Origin: Isoetes taiwanensis
Taxonomy: Eukaryota > Streptophyta > Lycopodiopsida > Isoetales > Isoetaceae
NCBI GenBank assembly: GCA_021234155.1
Contig: JAJEKV010000133.1
Span: forward strand, 1,027,506-1,091,505
Direction: 5' to 3'
Length of the DNA: 64,000 bases
In this document: positions 12,031 to 25,225 of the stretch, piece by piece
How the letters are laid out: every line of letters begins with the position of its first letter
Position numbering within the stretch: position 1 is the stretch's first letter
Position numbers and translations under genes: made by a program
Notes under the pieces: model-generated
What the model was told of the DNA's origin: nothing
Seen by the model: only the letters and a program-made list of their open reading frames with translations
The model's database searches: none

Positions 12031-15000
12031 AAAAAAATAGCTTTCAAGTAAAAAGGAAAAGAAAGAAATATCTTATTTAAAGTGTAAAGTGTTAGTGTAT
12101 AAAGTGTTGGTTTATTAAAAATACTATTTGTTCACAGCTAAGTTGTAAGTTCAATATTTGTTTCCTATTTACTTTTCTGCCAAAAGGATCACACCAGTAA
12201 TTTCTTACTATCTGATGCCACATAAGAATTTAGCATCATATGATCCTCTTTAAACAAGGATGGCTTTGACCTTCAATGTTCATAAATTTTATGAATGTTT
12301 GCATATAAGAATGTCACATCATATTTTCTTAAAAATGGTCATCAAATGGATAGTAGTCAAAGAGTTCTTCTACTACTTAAAAGGTTTCAAGACTCATTTT
12401 GCTATAATTTAAATAGCAATAGATTTTTAAAGGAATCTATTATTAAGTAGTCAAAGGCTTCTTGTATTAAGCGGTATCTAAACACAAACACCACGCCAAC
12501 CTTTGTACTTCAAAGAATACTTATAAACCCTTCACATTGCAAAAGTATAATGTCATTTATTAGCATCTACCCGGTTGTTTCCCCTTCCTTATGGGCTTAG
12601 CTCATCTCAAGAGCTGTATTGGAGTGCGAGATACCTTCATCCTCTCTCAATCTCTCACAATATCCCTAGGGGCCGAGTTACCATCACCACAAAAATCGGA
12701 TGGCTTGAAGCGTCCCGAAATGGCGGTTTCTTACCGCCTCAATGGATCAATGGATATAAAGCTGCCATCCGCCCAGATGTTGACACTTTTGAAATTTACA
12801 ACGTGCATATGCGTCGAAAAGTCCATTCTCCTATAATCCATGCTGCCATTAAGCAAATTCAAATTCCAATTGTAGGCGGGGAAGCCTATATTGGGATAGC
12901 TATTAAAAGTCCGGTTATCTTTGGGTTCACATGAATGACGTGGCGGCTTAAACCTGGCGAACTTGGTAGGGCAAAAAAATTCCCAGCCCGTTTGGAAAAT
13001 CAGCCCTTGCAAGATCCAACTGCGTAGCTGATGCGGCTAGTCTGTCGGTGTGACTTGGCGGAAATTTCAGTGGGCTAAACTTCTCCATGAACCACCCATA
13101 AGAAACCGCGGCCCTCGAAATAAAGTATTCGCTTCAACCCTACATTCAGGGCTGAAATGTGGAAGGCGGAAACTTAGTATGTATAGCCTCTAAATGAAAA
13201 TAGGCATGAGAATGCGGTGACGCGGCGGTATCGACAAACCAAGGGGAACACCGTCATGAGTTGCCGGTATGCTATAATGCAAGTGGCTTTTAGAAGCGCC
13301 ACATGTTGCATTTTGTCGACAACCAACGAATTAAATACATATGGCGCCATGAATAAATCCCATATTAGGAGAATATTCCAGAAATAAATGCGTAATGATG
13401 AGATTTTGTGGTATCGGTGGCATGGGAAAAAGGAGAGGAAATATGGCGGTGGAATGATGGTGATGGGAGGCCATTTGAGACCCCCAAATCGCCCTAATGT
13501 GCATGTGCAAAGATGGAATGGGAGATTTCCATTATTGGTTGGGGTGCATGACGAGGTGCCCCGACGCGATGAGGGATGGGAAGAACTGATGCTTTCTATG
13601 TGCGAGGATATGCAGCGGGAGGCTGATTGGAGGTAGAATAATGGAATTTCACGTGCTTGAATGATTGATGTTGTTCTTGTTTGTTTCGAATTTGTTGCAA
13701 AGCGCGAGTGGCAGCATATATGCGTCGAAATTCACGACCAACTCACGATAGCTTATTTTAATAATCTGGTTGTAGTTTAAGCTTGGCCAAGAAGTTATGC
13801 GGTGCATACCGTCGTGCCATCTATTTAGCTTTAGCCAGTTCTGCGGGTTGAAATTGACCCACCGGCAGATGCTGAAACTCGATAGCTTAGTTAATAATGC
13901 GGTTGTGGTTTAAGCTTGTAGTAAGGAGTTGTCGCGGTGCACGTACAAATGTCGATACTTATCTATTGCTTTGGCCCGATTACGCTAGTTGAAATTAGGC
14001 CACGGCAAATGCTGAAGACGGCAGGCTTAACAAAGCCGCGGACATATCCTTCTTGTATAGCTATGGTTATTGAAGCGGCAAAGATTGAGAGTATGAGGAT
14101 GCATAAGTTGAGATGCGCCAAAGGTTATGCAGACGAATCGAGTGTTTCTGCGTGCAGAGAGGATTGGATGGGAGGCAATTCGTCCTTGTCTTGTGCTTGA
14201 AGGCCGAGTTGGTTGAGCAGTGCATCGGCGAAGTTGAGGAATAGGAAACTGACCCGGTCCTGGTGAGAGTCGATTGGGGTTACGAAGGCGGATGTTTCCA
14301 GCGTGCTAATCGGCGGGCAGAGTGAAATATATATTAGTGGTGATAGCCAGGTTTAGCTCAAGGATCTTGTGATAGGCCAGTTAGGCGTAATGGGGCGGCC
14401 AGACAGTTTGAAGTAAAACGGGAGTAGGAAGAGGGGCAACAGTGGTAAAGATCTACCCGCAGGTCTATAGTCATTAACCCATTTGTGGGCTCCCACAATT
14501 TGCGGCGAGAAATCGGTATATAGAATGGTGGAGGTGGAAGGGGAAGATGCACTCTGCGAATGCTGGCCGCGTGGCGAGGAAGGGGGCGATGGAAGGGGAG
14601 ACAAGTTAGAATGTTGTAGGCTTCGTTCGCGTCTTTTATTAAGAAAAAGCATGTAAGAAGAAAAGAAAGGCTGAGAGGGATCCACATATAATACCTAAGC
14701 GGGGATTGGAAAAGCGGTAGAGGGAAGGGAAAGGGGCAGGCCGGTATGTTTGAAAGAACACCTTGGTTGGTATGGACATTGGAAACTGGCCCGTGAAGAG
14801 GTTCAATGATATGCCGGTTCTAGATGTCGGTGACCAATGTTTGGAGGGTGCGCCGTACATTGTATGGCGTGTGAGTAGATTTTATGAAGCGAAATTACAA
14901 AGCCGGTGTTGGCATGAAAGGGGGCTCTTCCTGGATCATTTGCCGCGTCGCGGGCGATCTTTCGCTTATCTGGCACACAGAGATGTAAACGATAGGATAG

Positions 15001-17990
15001 AAATTTTAGTTTTGGAGCCGCCGCAGGCCAGCCGGGGAGCAATGATTTTTATCTGAAGACTTGGCGGTGGAAGCTCCATTGTTTGAAGGATTAGTGCGGC
15101 TGGCAGGACTGGAGTAAAATTGCGGTACATAAGGTCGTTTACCAGCGGTAGCTCACGCCAAGCGGTAAGGTTACGGCAAAAGAGTTGCGCCGTAAACTAT
15201 GAGCTGAGATGAAATTTGAGTGGCGATAGCGAAACATCATGACCCGGAGAGCTATCATTGATGAGGAGTTTTGAATGGCATCGTTTATCCACTCTCACGG
15301 TGAAATGTGCTAGGCTGGCGAGTTAAGTGGAGTTTTGCCATCTCACGACCCTACGGTATCTTTGGAAGGCGAAGGGTCACAAAAGCGGCGCAGGACTCTT
15401 GCACAGAAATGTGCTTACACAAAGATGTAGAATGGCTTTGTTTGGGACCCGGCCGAGTTGTCAGTTGAGGGGTGGGAGGAGAAAGAGGAGGGAGGCATTA
15501 TGTGGGATAGCCGAGGCGTTCGTGACTGGGAGGAGGAGGAGGATGGGAGCAATAATGAATGGGTATTTATAGAGATAGTGGGTAGATAGCTATAAGGAGC
15601 TCTGGCGATGATTGTGATTTCATTGGATATGCATGGTCTGGACCTTTGATGTTTGCTTGACTTTGCTAGTGCTTTGTCTTCTTTATGAAGTGGAGTGCGG
15701 TGATGGGCCGAGATGAGTTGGTGGCACAAGAGCTCAGGGCTGGCGATGTCCGAGATGGGCAGTGGAATTGTGAGCAGCCGAGGGACCGGTGCTCTTGTGA
15801 CCCGAGAGATGGGGTTCCAATCGTATATACGTTTATAAGCCAACATGTTTTTCGGTTGATCTGAACTCGATTCCCGTGGTTAATCTGATAAAAATCGATC
15901 AAAATTCCGACGTCGAAAAAAAAGATTCAGCGTCATGAAACCATGGCTCTTTCCGGTTTCAGCTCTGTGAATTTTCGATAAACGCGGCTCTCCTTCAGCT
16001 CCGTGAGGCTTTCATGAAAACCGGTTCATCTGGCGAACTTTGTCATGAAATATTCGCTTATCGCCGAAACCGTCAAGTGGAAATATCAGTTCCACTCTGT
16101 AGCTTTCAGTTCCAGCGATAAAAATGGTTACCAGCGAAATAAAAAATAAAATAAAAAATATATATATATTCCGATAGCGAAAACTAAGGTTCAAACTGCA
16201 GCGAAGTAAAACAGGAAAGGTTCGCTCTGAAATTTTTTCTAGAACGTGAGGTATTAAATCTGAAAAATGCGTGTTACTCCCAAAAATAAAGTATTTTCCA
16301 TGCCTAGATAGAAAAATAATTTCATCGTGGGAACTACTCCACGGGTGTGACACATTTGCGGAAGCCGGAGACAATCAATTAGGGAGGTTGTGAGAAGGCT
16401 GTGGGAAGCTCTAGGTTAGCACTAGGCGTTGGATGCGTGTGAGCAAGTGTGGATCTTGTTGAGAAGTGTGGGTGAGCTCCATAATGTCTTTGGAAGGTGC
16501 GGTTTATTAGCCCTCATCACGAGATCTCTGTGAGGGGCCTCCCTACGGAAGGGCTTAGGTGAGTTGGATGCTCTTAGATCACCGGAACTATGATCAGCCA
16601 TTGGATACTCAAGGAGGAAACGTTTGGGGAGTAGGAAGTTGAAAGCTTGACATGTTGTAGATTAGTGCTTTTGGTGGAGAATGTGCTTATTGCGATAACA
16701 ATATCTGTCACATCTCTATATGGATATGTGTTTTCGAGAATAACGATGTGTGTAAGTTGTACGTGTAATGGAGGATGAAAATAAATGTTTCTAATGTGAC
16801 CAAGTGTTTTATTGTAGCATTAAGTGTTTTATTGTGCTTCAAAAGCATGGGCTTCGATTTAAGGTGATCTTGGATATTCTCCGAAATCAATGGCCCACAT
16901 GAAACCATAAAAAAAACCCACTAAACCCTTGAAATAGACATATGTACATGTTGACTAATTTATATCAAACATGCGGTTAAAATGGCGTTTATGAGGAAAA
17001 ACACTTTCTTAAAGTAGCGAGTAGGCGGTACGGAATAAAGGATTAAAGGATGCATTTGAATCGATACGGAATAGATACTTGCTGGATATTCCGGCTAAGA
17101 TGTGATGAAAAGTGGGTAGATACACTTTGTTAATCTAGCCGATTATACGTCGCAGGATCCGAGATTGAAAAAGGTTTGAACTCTGGAATCTCATGGTTGG
17201 TTTTGAAATGGGCGGAATCGGAAGAAACGGCTCCATAGTTGATTATCTGGCGACTATGCTTTGGTGCTGAGCTCCGATCGGATCTGGGTGGCTGCAAATC
17301 AACCCCAAACGCAAAACTACCGACAGCTTCTTGATTATATTCCGGGAATTAGTTGGATCGCAGCCTCCAAGCAAATCATCCATGGGCACATAGTAACGAA
17401 GCTGAGTGATAGCGATTCGGAATCTGGGAGCAAAACGAGGGTTACTCCTTACTCGATTAGTAACGATCACAAAACATTCTTGGGTATCATATAAGAACCA
17501 AACGGAGATTTTTCTAAGCTATTTCAGAAAACCCAGGCAGCGGTGTATCGGACTTCAAGCACTTTGAGCTGCTTGGGGTGCAATGTAGCCCACGGTTTTG
17601 CTTTTGTGGTGTGTGGGTGATTCAGTTATCAAATCAATTCATCTATTCCATGTCTTTGACTCCCGGCAGCAATCTATATTTTGAGAAAGCGTTGATCGGA
17701 CTCCCATTTGGCATGTAATCAAAATCGGAATCAATTTCGTGGTCATAACACCAACTAGCACTAAACCCACCCGATTCTTTATCGTCCCTGTGAGAGTTAC
17801 GCCGGGGTGGTCACGTCTTTCCAACTTGACCCATGACTAACGGCTACCATTACGGTCAGATCACTTGTGCCGTTCCTTTATACACACTTCCATATCCTCC
17901 CTTTCAGTATCTGCATTTCGCTAAAGCGTTTGGTGGCCTAGCCTTAGATGCATATCACTTAATCTTGGGAGCAGTTTCTAGCATTTGTGG

Positions 17991-18154
17991 CCAACCATCC
18001 AAATGGGAACTCAGATTAGCACTGCGTTGCCGAGAGGCCATGGCAATTTAGATTTTTAAAGTTAAAGCTTCCATAAAATGCATGGCTATTTTTAGGTTAG
18101 GTTTTTTAGGTTTGCAGGTGCAATTGACCAGTCCAACCATCCAAATGGGAACTC
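17991..18154 (+). repeat. 22-bp direct repeat, 142 bp apart
   Basis: An identical 22-bp string beginning ccaaccatccaaatggga occurs at 17991-18012 and again at 18133-18154. The sequence between the copies is not otherwise repetitive. It may be the remnant of a local duplication. Confidence 0.6.
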
Positions 18155-20744
18155 CCGGATGCGGTGTCTGAACTTCGGCATTCTTAACCACGGGGGCGAA
18201 TTTAGCCCGGTATGCTAAAACTTAATTACGACTTTGTCATCCAATATCTTTTGCTTCTTCTACATCTTACGTTGACCATCGATCCCGGACCTTTTCTTTA
18301 ACAAGCCACAGTTCATCACCGATTTCTTAAATTTAGGGCGTTTATTACGCCTCACGAATCGGCTTAGCGTTGAATTAACCTCCCAAAGGCGGTGGAATGT
18401 TTCGAACGCGGAGAGCCTTTTACCATTCTTATTTGTATGGGCTTTAGATGCGTTTTACGCTTTACACCTTAATTTCCCAGCGGACCATGCCAAAGTTGTG
18501 GGCGTGTCCACTTTTCTAGTGTACTTACAAGTAGACCCTCTTCCATCATCTCGGGGCCATATATAGCTTATTGTACCTTTGTGGGAAGTATTGGTGAGTT
18601 AAATGCAGCGTTCTTTAGATACCTTACGAAATCAGCGGTGGCGATAGAACCTTGACCCTCCGACCTTTTGTATCGGCGTTGGCGGGTTCAAATCTCGATA
18701 AAATCACGCCGTGACCATGCGAAATCTCTGCCCTCTGCGAATTTGAATCATAATATCAATTGATAGAGAGAAAATGGCAAAGAAGGACCATCTTTTTCTT
18801 GATAAGCTCACAAGACAATTACTTCGCTTGAGTCCAGAACAGCCTAATATTCCCACAACATGGGGAGGATAATCCGTTTCCATGAATTTCTTGAATATTT
18901 TGCTTCGTCCTCACATAAATCATTGTGGTGAATGTTTTTCTAACGCCACCAGTGAAATCACACAAGTCGCCTCGAACACATCCATAGCCGCCTTGGCCCA
19001 ATAATCCCTTTTTAGGTTAGATTGCTTTTATCAATATAAAGCGTCTTTGTCTAAGATTGAAATCAGCGAGGCAGCGGTGTTATTGGGTAGCAAGCGGTTT
19101 GTTGATGACTTGAAGGCCTCTATGTTGTGATCTGACATCGGTAATGGCGTATTCAAGGCTTCGTATGCAAAACTTCGGCAATCAAGCTCTACCTTGTCAT
19201 AGGCTGTTCAACCATTTCTCGTTTCTTTTAAATCGGGAAAAATTTCCAAGCGAGCGATTCATTATTATAAACCTTCTCACATCTTCAATAATCTCTACCG
19301 AATGGTCCGGCGCCGCTGAAGAATGGTCCAAACGATTGGAATCTTTGTACGGTCACGAAGGTTAGAGACCCTTCTTCAAACTTGACTCCATCCCCACTCT
19401 CACGATCTTGCAGAAGTTGACTTTAATTCTGCTTAGAAGCGGTTATTCCACGGTGGCTTTGCGTGGTAGTGTGCCACATCACTGCGCTAATGTGTAGATC
19501 GCCAAAAACATTGCTTCTCATTGATCATCGCTTCTCCATCTTCCCCGAAGAAGCGATGGAAAAGCGAGGATATCGAAAAACCAATCTTCCTCCATAAACT
19601 GCTGCGTGAAGTCCATGAAACATGCATTAGTTAGGATTGAAGAGAAAATTTAGGCCAGCTACATTTGTCCCACCATTGGCCCAGAGTGGGTCCTTCTTAT
19701 GGCCGGTTATTGTTTATCTAGCGAGAGACACCATTTGGAGTTCACATGCAACCAAAGAAAGGGATGCAAAATTTGCAATAAAAAAGCTGAGTCCATGACA
19801 GCTAAGTTAAGATCAGGTGTCTACTGAAACACATGTTAGGGCTAATAAAAAACAAAGTAAGGATAGTTGTTACATAGCATGGCTACAACAAAAAGCGGAG
19901 TCCAGCTAAGTTCGGATCGGTGTCTCATCTTCAAGTTAGGACTATCAGAATTTAGCCAGGGATGAATGTTTATAGCAGCGTTGGCAAACATATTTAAAAA
20001 TAACAATATATTTAAAGCAACTAGTAATAATTTTATTATTTTTGCCTAAATATTACAAGTCATCAAAAAGAATAAAAATTACATCGCATTTAGAAATTTT
20101 AGAGACGAATCTAAATATGGAAAATCTAATTTAAAAATAAGCTTCCTTGTTCAAGATGTGGCTGTTTGGCTTGTGGCTTTCTTGTCTTGAACCAAGCCAA
20201 AAGGAGAACAAAGTGACTATTTCTAAAGTAGCATGGTAGATTTTTTAGTGCAATCAATTTACCTCTAATCTAACAAGTATGCTGCATTTTGAAACTCATT
20301 CCTCCCAATTTTCGTAGTCGCGATTCTGTACCAAAAATTTATTAGTTTCTATAACTAAATGCAATGCGAGCCATTGATTGACAGTAGACAGTAATACTCG
20401 CGACTATCGAAGCCGCATTGAATTGACTCAGGTAGGCCCGTACAATAAGTCGGAATCACCGTACTCACCAAAACAATTTGTAGACCTAAATGTTCACGTA
20501 TTCCAACCGCGGTACTAAAAGCGCCCGGTTGCACATTGCCGCAGGTGTTGTCATCATCTGATAAAGGGCAATTGAAGGTCATCAAAACTACATTTACCCG
20601 ATAGGTAGATACGTGTACTCCATCCCCACCCACCTCTCCCTAAAAGCACCCGGCGTAAATAGCAGCCCCCTTAAGTAGACTTCCCGCTTATTGTGATAGC
20701 GATGTGCCCTAAGGTACATGTGGCCGATATAAGGCTTGTGTGTT

Positions 20745-20822
20745 TCCACATGCCTTTAATATAAGTGTGTTGCGCAGCATGTGTTTTCACATGCCCGATA
20801 ATATAAGTGTGTTACTTTTGTA
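20745..20822 (+). repeat. Short tandem repeat, two units of about 43 bp
   Basis: A unit of the form gtgttt(c/t)cacatgcc followed by taatataagtgtgtt is present twice in succession, with a few substitutions. It is not associated with any recognised gene. Confidence 0.55.
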
Positions 20823-22200
20823 TAATGTAGCTGATATTGTTGCAACCTGCCTATTCTTGTGATGATAGACGTTCTTACAATGACAAAGGTTGATGTGTGG
20901 AGTTGATATGAGTTGCCTCACACGCGAATGGAATTACACACATACATTACACGTCTAATATCTCAATTTCACCAAACATGAATAAAGGGATTAATTTTAT
21001 ACATTACGTAATGCGGTGTCCATAAATTCACCCGAATAACGATTTTTATGTGTCATAGCGCTCTAAATCGCTATAATATGGAGATTGTAGTTGCAGGCAT
21101 TGCGGGGATTTAGCAAGATCGTGATATATTGGGGATTGATAAAGGTTGGATGGCTGGAACGTGCAGTTTGGCTAGGAATGAGATAGAGAGATGCAAGAGT
21201 GAGTATTATTATTTTGTTGGTTGTTGATTTGTTTTAAATGCTTTCGTGTAGATAAAGGCCGAGTGTTATGAAACAATTTGAAGCCCCTAGACAACACATT
21301 CTAAAACTCAAAAGCACTTACAGCATTTGTTGAAGAGTTGACCCTTATTCCATAGGCTTCAATCCTTTGTAGGAATGCTCTCAGAGTCGGTAAATGCTAT
21401 GTTTGACAATATTCCAACATTTTATACATATCATTCTAAGTGTTTTAGATTGAGGTTAATGTGGTCCAAAAGGATCGACCTCCAATGATACACATATTTA
21501 TGTTTAGCATATCTTGTATCTTTCTAAAAGCGATTTGGTTGTTAGTGGGAGTGCATAATCTAGAAGCTGGCCGAAATAAATAGCTTGCTTACTCTAAATG
21601 GACTTTAGACGGTTACTAAGCTTTAGCGACACTATGATAAGTGTGATTATTTGTTCAACTAAGCTAAAATGTAGCGTGAAACAAATATGTTTACGTTATG
21701 GTAAAGAAGAGAGGCTTAAAATTCACATATCTTACTTAATGCCAATGGGCACATAGAATGGGAGAAAAACTAAGCCAATAGGAGGCGCGAATAGAATGAA
21801 ACTAAGGCGGTGTGTGTCTACTAGCAATTTTATGGCGATTATTGATATGACCAAGTTTATGCATTCCAGAATGTAGACCACATGTTTCCCTTGAGATGTT
21901 CAAAGGATTGTTTTGAGGTGTTCACTGGTTTATGTAGAAAGCCTATGATGCAAACCATCAAAACTTACACCATCAACAAAATTCATTGAAGAAATTCAAT
22001 ACGAGTATACATAATGGCGCTACATAGAATTGAAATAGGCGGTGATATTTGTGATTGCTAACAAAATAATTATCGATCATATAACAAAATAAAAGCGGGA
22101 TGTTAGCTCCATATGAGCCCCAAAATGAACTTGTATAAAAATTAGCATAAAAACCGGTGTATGTATATGGTTTTATACGTATCCATATTGCTAAAAAAAA

Positions 22201-22740
22201 AACATGTCCTTCATGTGATTATGCAAAGCCAATAGTGGTTCATGCTCGTATTTTTTATGTCTTGATTTGAAATTTCCACACTAGTTTCTAGAAATCATCA
22301 TTGGTTTGTAAGATTGTTCTTAAGTGTATATTGATTTAACAAAAACATTGCTGGTTCCATATCCATGTTTAGTAAATTTGACAATCATCTGATAGTTTTT
22401 AAATCATCAATAGTTTTGTAAAGATTATTATTATTATGTGTGTGTGTGTGTGTGTGTTTTATTTGTATCGCTGATTTTGCAAAACCAATAGTAATTCATC
22501 ATATTTTTGTACTAATTCTAAATTTCACACTAGTTTCAAAAATCATCATCGGTTTGTAAGATTGTTTTTAAGTGTGCATTGGTTTATAAAATTCATTTTG
22601 CTGGATTTATATTATGTTTAATTACATAAATTCTACAATCCTACAATAGTTTATAGATGTGTTTTACGCATATATTAGTCTTACAAAACCAATAGTGGTT
22701 CATATCATATTTTTTATATTAATTTGAAATTTTATATCAT
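22201..22740 (+). repeat. Imperfect long tandem repeat, about 2.3 units, containing a TG microsatellite
   Basis: The phrase caaa(a/g)ccaatagt..ttcat recurs at about 22225, 22479 and 22685. Between occurrences, aatttccacactagtttc and atcatc..ggtttgtaagattgtt also recur in the same order. The unit is therefore about 205-255 bp and is diverging. A perfect TG run lies inside at 22437-22457. No open reading frame follows the period. Confidence 0.65.
22437..22457 (+). repeat. TG dinucleotide microsatellite
   Basis: Ten uninterrupted TG units plus a final T, preceded by a short TTA run. It lies between the first and second units of the surrounding long tandem repeat. Confidence 0.95.
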
Positions 22741-24900
22741 ATCATAATATATAAGGTTTTTGGGATGTTAGGTTTCATACATACCTCCATCATATACATG
22801 AATGGGCTGCTAATCAACGGATTGCATAAAAAGATGAAGCAAAAAGGGCAGTGTTTGGCACAAAATCTGAGAGTTCAAAGGCGTTTCGACATAGAGACAA
22901 AGACATGTTGTGGAGAAAAGCGGTCGATTGGACTCTGGCAATCACGGTGCGTATTCGCGGTCATGGTGTATGCCAATTATTAGAACTTCCAAAATAAGGT
23001 ATGCATAAAATCTTTGTGCATCATTATCAATTATCTTGGATACAACACCCGATTCATGAGTTACATATATTTGTCCATATATGTTTCCGTAGTGTTGATT
23101 CTAAAACTGATCCAATGCAAGTGGTCATCAATTAAAACAACATAGCAGAGGGTTCATATGAACCCTTCATAACAGCTAATTTTGCTAAACAAATCTTCAA
23201 GCCATGCTTTCACGATCTAAAATGGTATGTTACACAGCACTCACGGCAGAAACAAAGACTTGAAATATATGTTTACCTTATCCAATGTCTTTAGGTAATG
23301 TGAGATATTTAAAGGGATTACGCCAAACAAAGATAAAGAAACATTGGAAGCTAACTTGAAAACCAAAGTCCTTCGCGATGGAAAATAGAGATGGTCATAA
23401 TAAGGGAGCCACCACCCGAATCGTATATAAGATGCCACCAAAGGAAGCCCGGTGCCAATGGAAAATGACAGATCCGCGTATTAGCGAGAACAAGCCAAGG
23501 CAAACTCAAAGTCTTAGGCACCAAGGCGGGGGAGGAAAACAATAGTAGTAGAAACAGTCCAAGAATGAGAAAAGGCATGTCGAGGGGATACAAAGGCTAG
23601 TGGGGCGGGGTGCCAACAATTAAGTTGAGGAAGCTAGTGATTGAGGTTAGCAAAATGGTCCAACATCATGAGGACCCAGGGCTTCATCAATGATCTTGGC
23701 GATGCGAGAAGAGCCTTAGTCATCAAAATCCTATAACTTAGACATATAATCAGCCCATTGTGGTTTTACTGACTTCTAGGAATCCATGAGGCTTGAGGGA
23801 AATTTATATCTGAGGCATAAAGTGATATAAATCGCCAAATGCAGAAAATACCAGATCAAGATGGAGATCATGCCAATGGGATATAGAAAGCATTAAGCAT
23901 CCCCAAAGAGGCCTTAAGTCGAAGACCTCAAAGGGGCCCACATTTGGCTAAGAAGACTAAAGGATGCTAATTCACTACCAAGTTGACTACTCGGCCATAT
24001 ACCATGCTTTCGAGGGCATCTTGGTACCACTTATAAGCTAAAATTGGTCCATGCCTGGGTGGAATAGTTAGGGATCAAACTTGATCTATTTGTTTGCTAA
24101 ATACTAGGAATCACATCAAATGTCGAGCAATTATGTACCTTAGGTATGCAGTGCGAGAAATATCAACAACTTGCATTTGAATTTATACCACCTTCCTCAT
24201 AAAGGTATTTCACGTTTCCTATAAAGGTTAAAATGTTAGGGTTATTTCCCACTTGCCATTAAAGTTAAGTTAAATAGGGCAAATACTTGGAACTTGCTTT
24301 CTCAACGACCCCTTAAGTTAATATCAATTAAGTTAATTCCGGTTAATTTTTAGATTCATTAGCAACAAAACATCCTTCTCACTAGGAAAAGTTAGAAGTT
24401 ATTTTTTAATAAAATTTAAAACATTTAACCAACTAGTGCAAAGTTAAGTGACCTAGCTTGAGTCCACTTAACTAACTTTGGTTAGCATTAAATAACTTAA
24501 CTTCTGAGGTGAAATGGTTCGAGTTAGGTTAGACTTTTAATCGTAATTTTGTGAGATTTTGACTAGTTGACCAAGTGTCTTATTAGTTTGATAGATTGAA
24601 TAAAAACATTAAAATGGGAGGTGGATTTTAGAATTTTATGATTGATTGGTAGTCCCGCGATGGCGCTTGACTAGAAGTAACCCATCGATCAGGAACATGG
24701 ATCCTTCGATGGGACGAGCATGCATGTTTGCGCATCGCGAGGCTTATATGCCATTAGTTGGGGAGTTCGCTATTTTAAGCCCGATTACGCATCAACATCA
24801 TCGTGAGAGGAGAAGCTGCTTCTTCTCGTGATTTTATTCTCTTTGAACCCACCCTCCCAACTTCTTTGTTTTTGTATTTTTTTATCGGCTGATTGTACCC
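22741..24900. other. Intergenic, nothing recognised
   Basis: Only short open frames without known motifs occur here. The stretch from about 24.2 kb onward is rich in the word aagttaa and its complement. This includes a perfect 9-bp stem, agttaagtg with cacttaact, at 24442-24473 around a 14-base loop. I see no gene or element boundary. Confidence 0.3.
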
Positions 24901-24904
24901 GACG

Positions 24905-25225
24905 TAATCAACCCTCACTCACCGCGGGGTTTGTTTTGTCTTGTTGTTTTGTTGGTGATGTGCGAGTCACCGAGGGTTAGCGGTGACATCTGTTCGACTT
25001 TTCCATTACATTGGGTTTGGGAAGCCGATTTTTTATGCCTTGCGTTTGTCCAAGCCCTTTAAGGCTTATCACTAGGGTTTTCCACCGAGGCTTAGAAATG
25101 GGGTTTTAATCCGGTGATAAGCTTTCGGCGGTACATAACCAAATCTCTAGCTAGCATTATTGTATTTTGTTGGGGTCCAAATGATATAATTGGATATTCC
25201 CTTTATTTTTTGGGTAGTTAGCGTA
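24905..25225 (+). mobile_element. Dispersed repeat, probable 5'-truncated LINE 3' end
   Basis: This segment matches, with gaps, the reverse complement of 37515-37890. Shared anchors in order are tgttggtgatgtgc, gccttgcgttt..ccaagccc, a hairpin-like block opening with tatcactaggg and closing with ggggttttaatccggtgata, then ttggggtc, and finally ata(a/c)tggatattccct. The same hairpin layout and a following ttgggtcc occur in the 3' region of the LINE at 44.93-45.09 kb. The minus-strand copy at 37.5-37.9 kb directly follows a LINE reverse-transcriptase remnant, so I infer that this is a LINE 3' untranslated region inserted without its coding part. An LTR fragment is the alternative. Confidence 0.5.

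Larger units (their letters stand above)
12031..22200. other. Long intergenic stretch, locally CG-rich at about 12.9-15.9 kb
   Basis: No recognisable protein is encoded. Between about 12.9 and 15.9 kb the word gcgg and other CG-containing words are frequent, which is unusual for decayed, presumably methylated plant DNA. Frames there (for example 12575-12934 plus and 14353-14685 minus) have no known motif. A TA-rich run lies near 16150. Two short repeats in this stretch are listed separately. Some of the CG richness may come from the base-calling problem described for the 48-62 kb array; I cannot prove that here because there is no second copy to compare. Confidence 0.3.

Noticed and set aside
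12575-12934. 119-codon plus-strand frame
   Set aside because: No family match; an overlapping frame and an antisense frame of similar length argue for chance.
18660-18715. B-box-like gggttcaaatctc
   Set aside because: No matching A box upstream and no tRNA fold.
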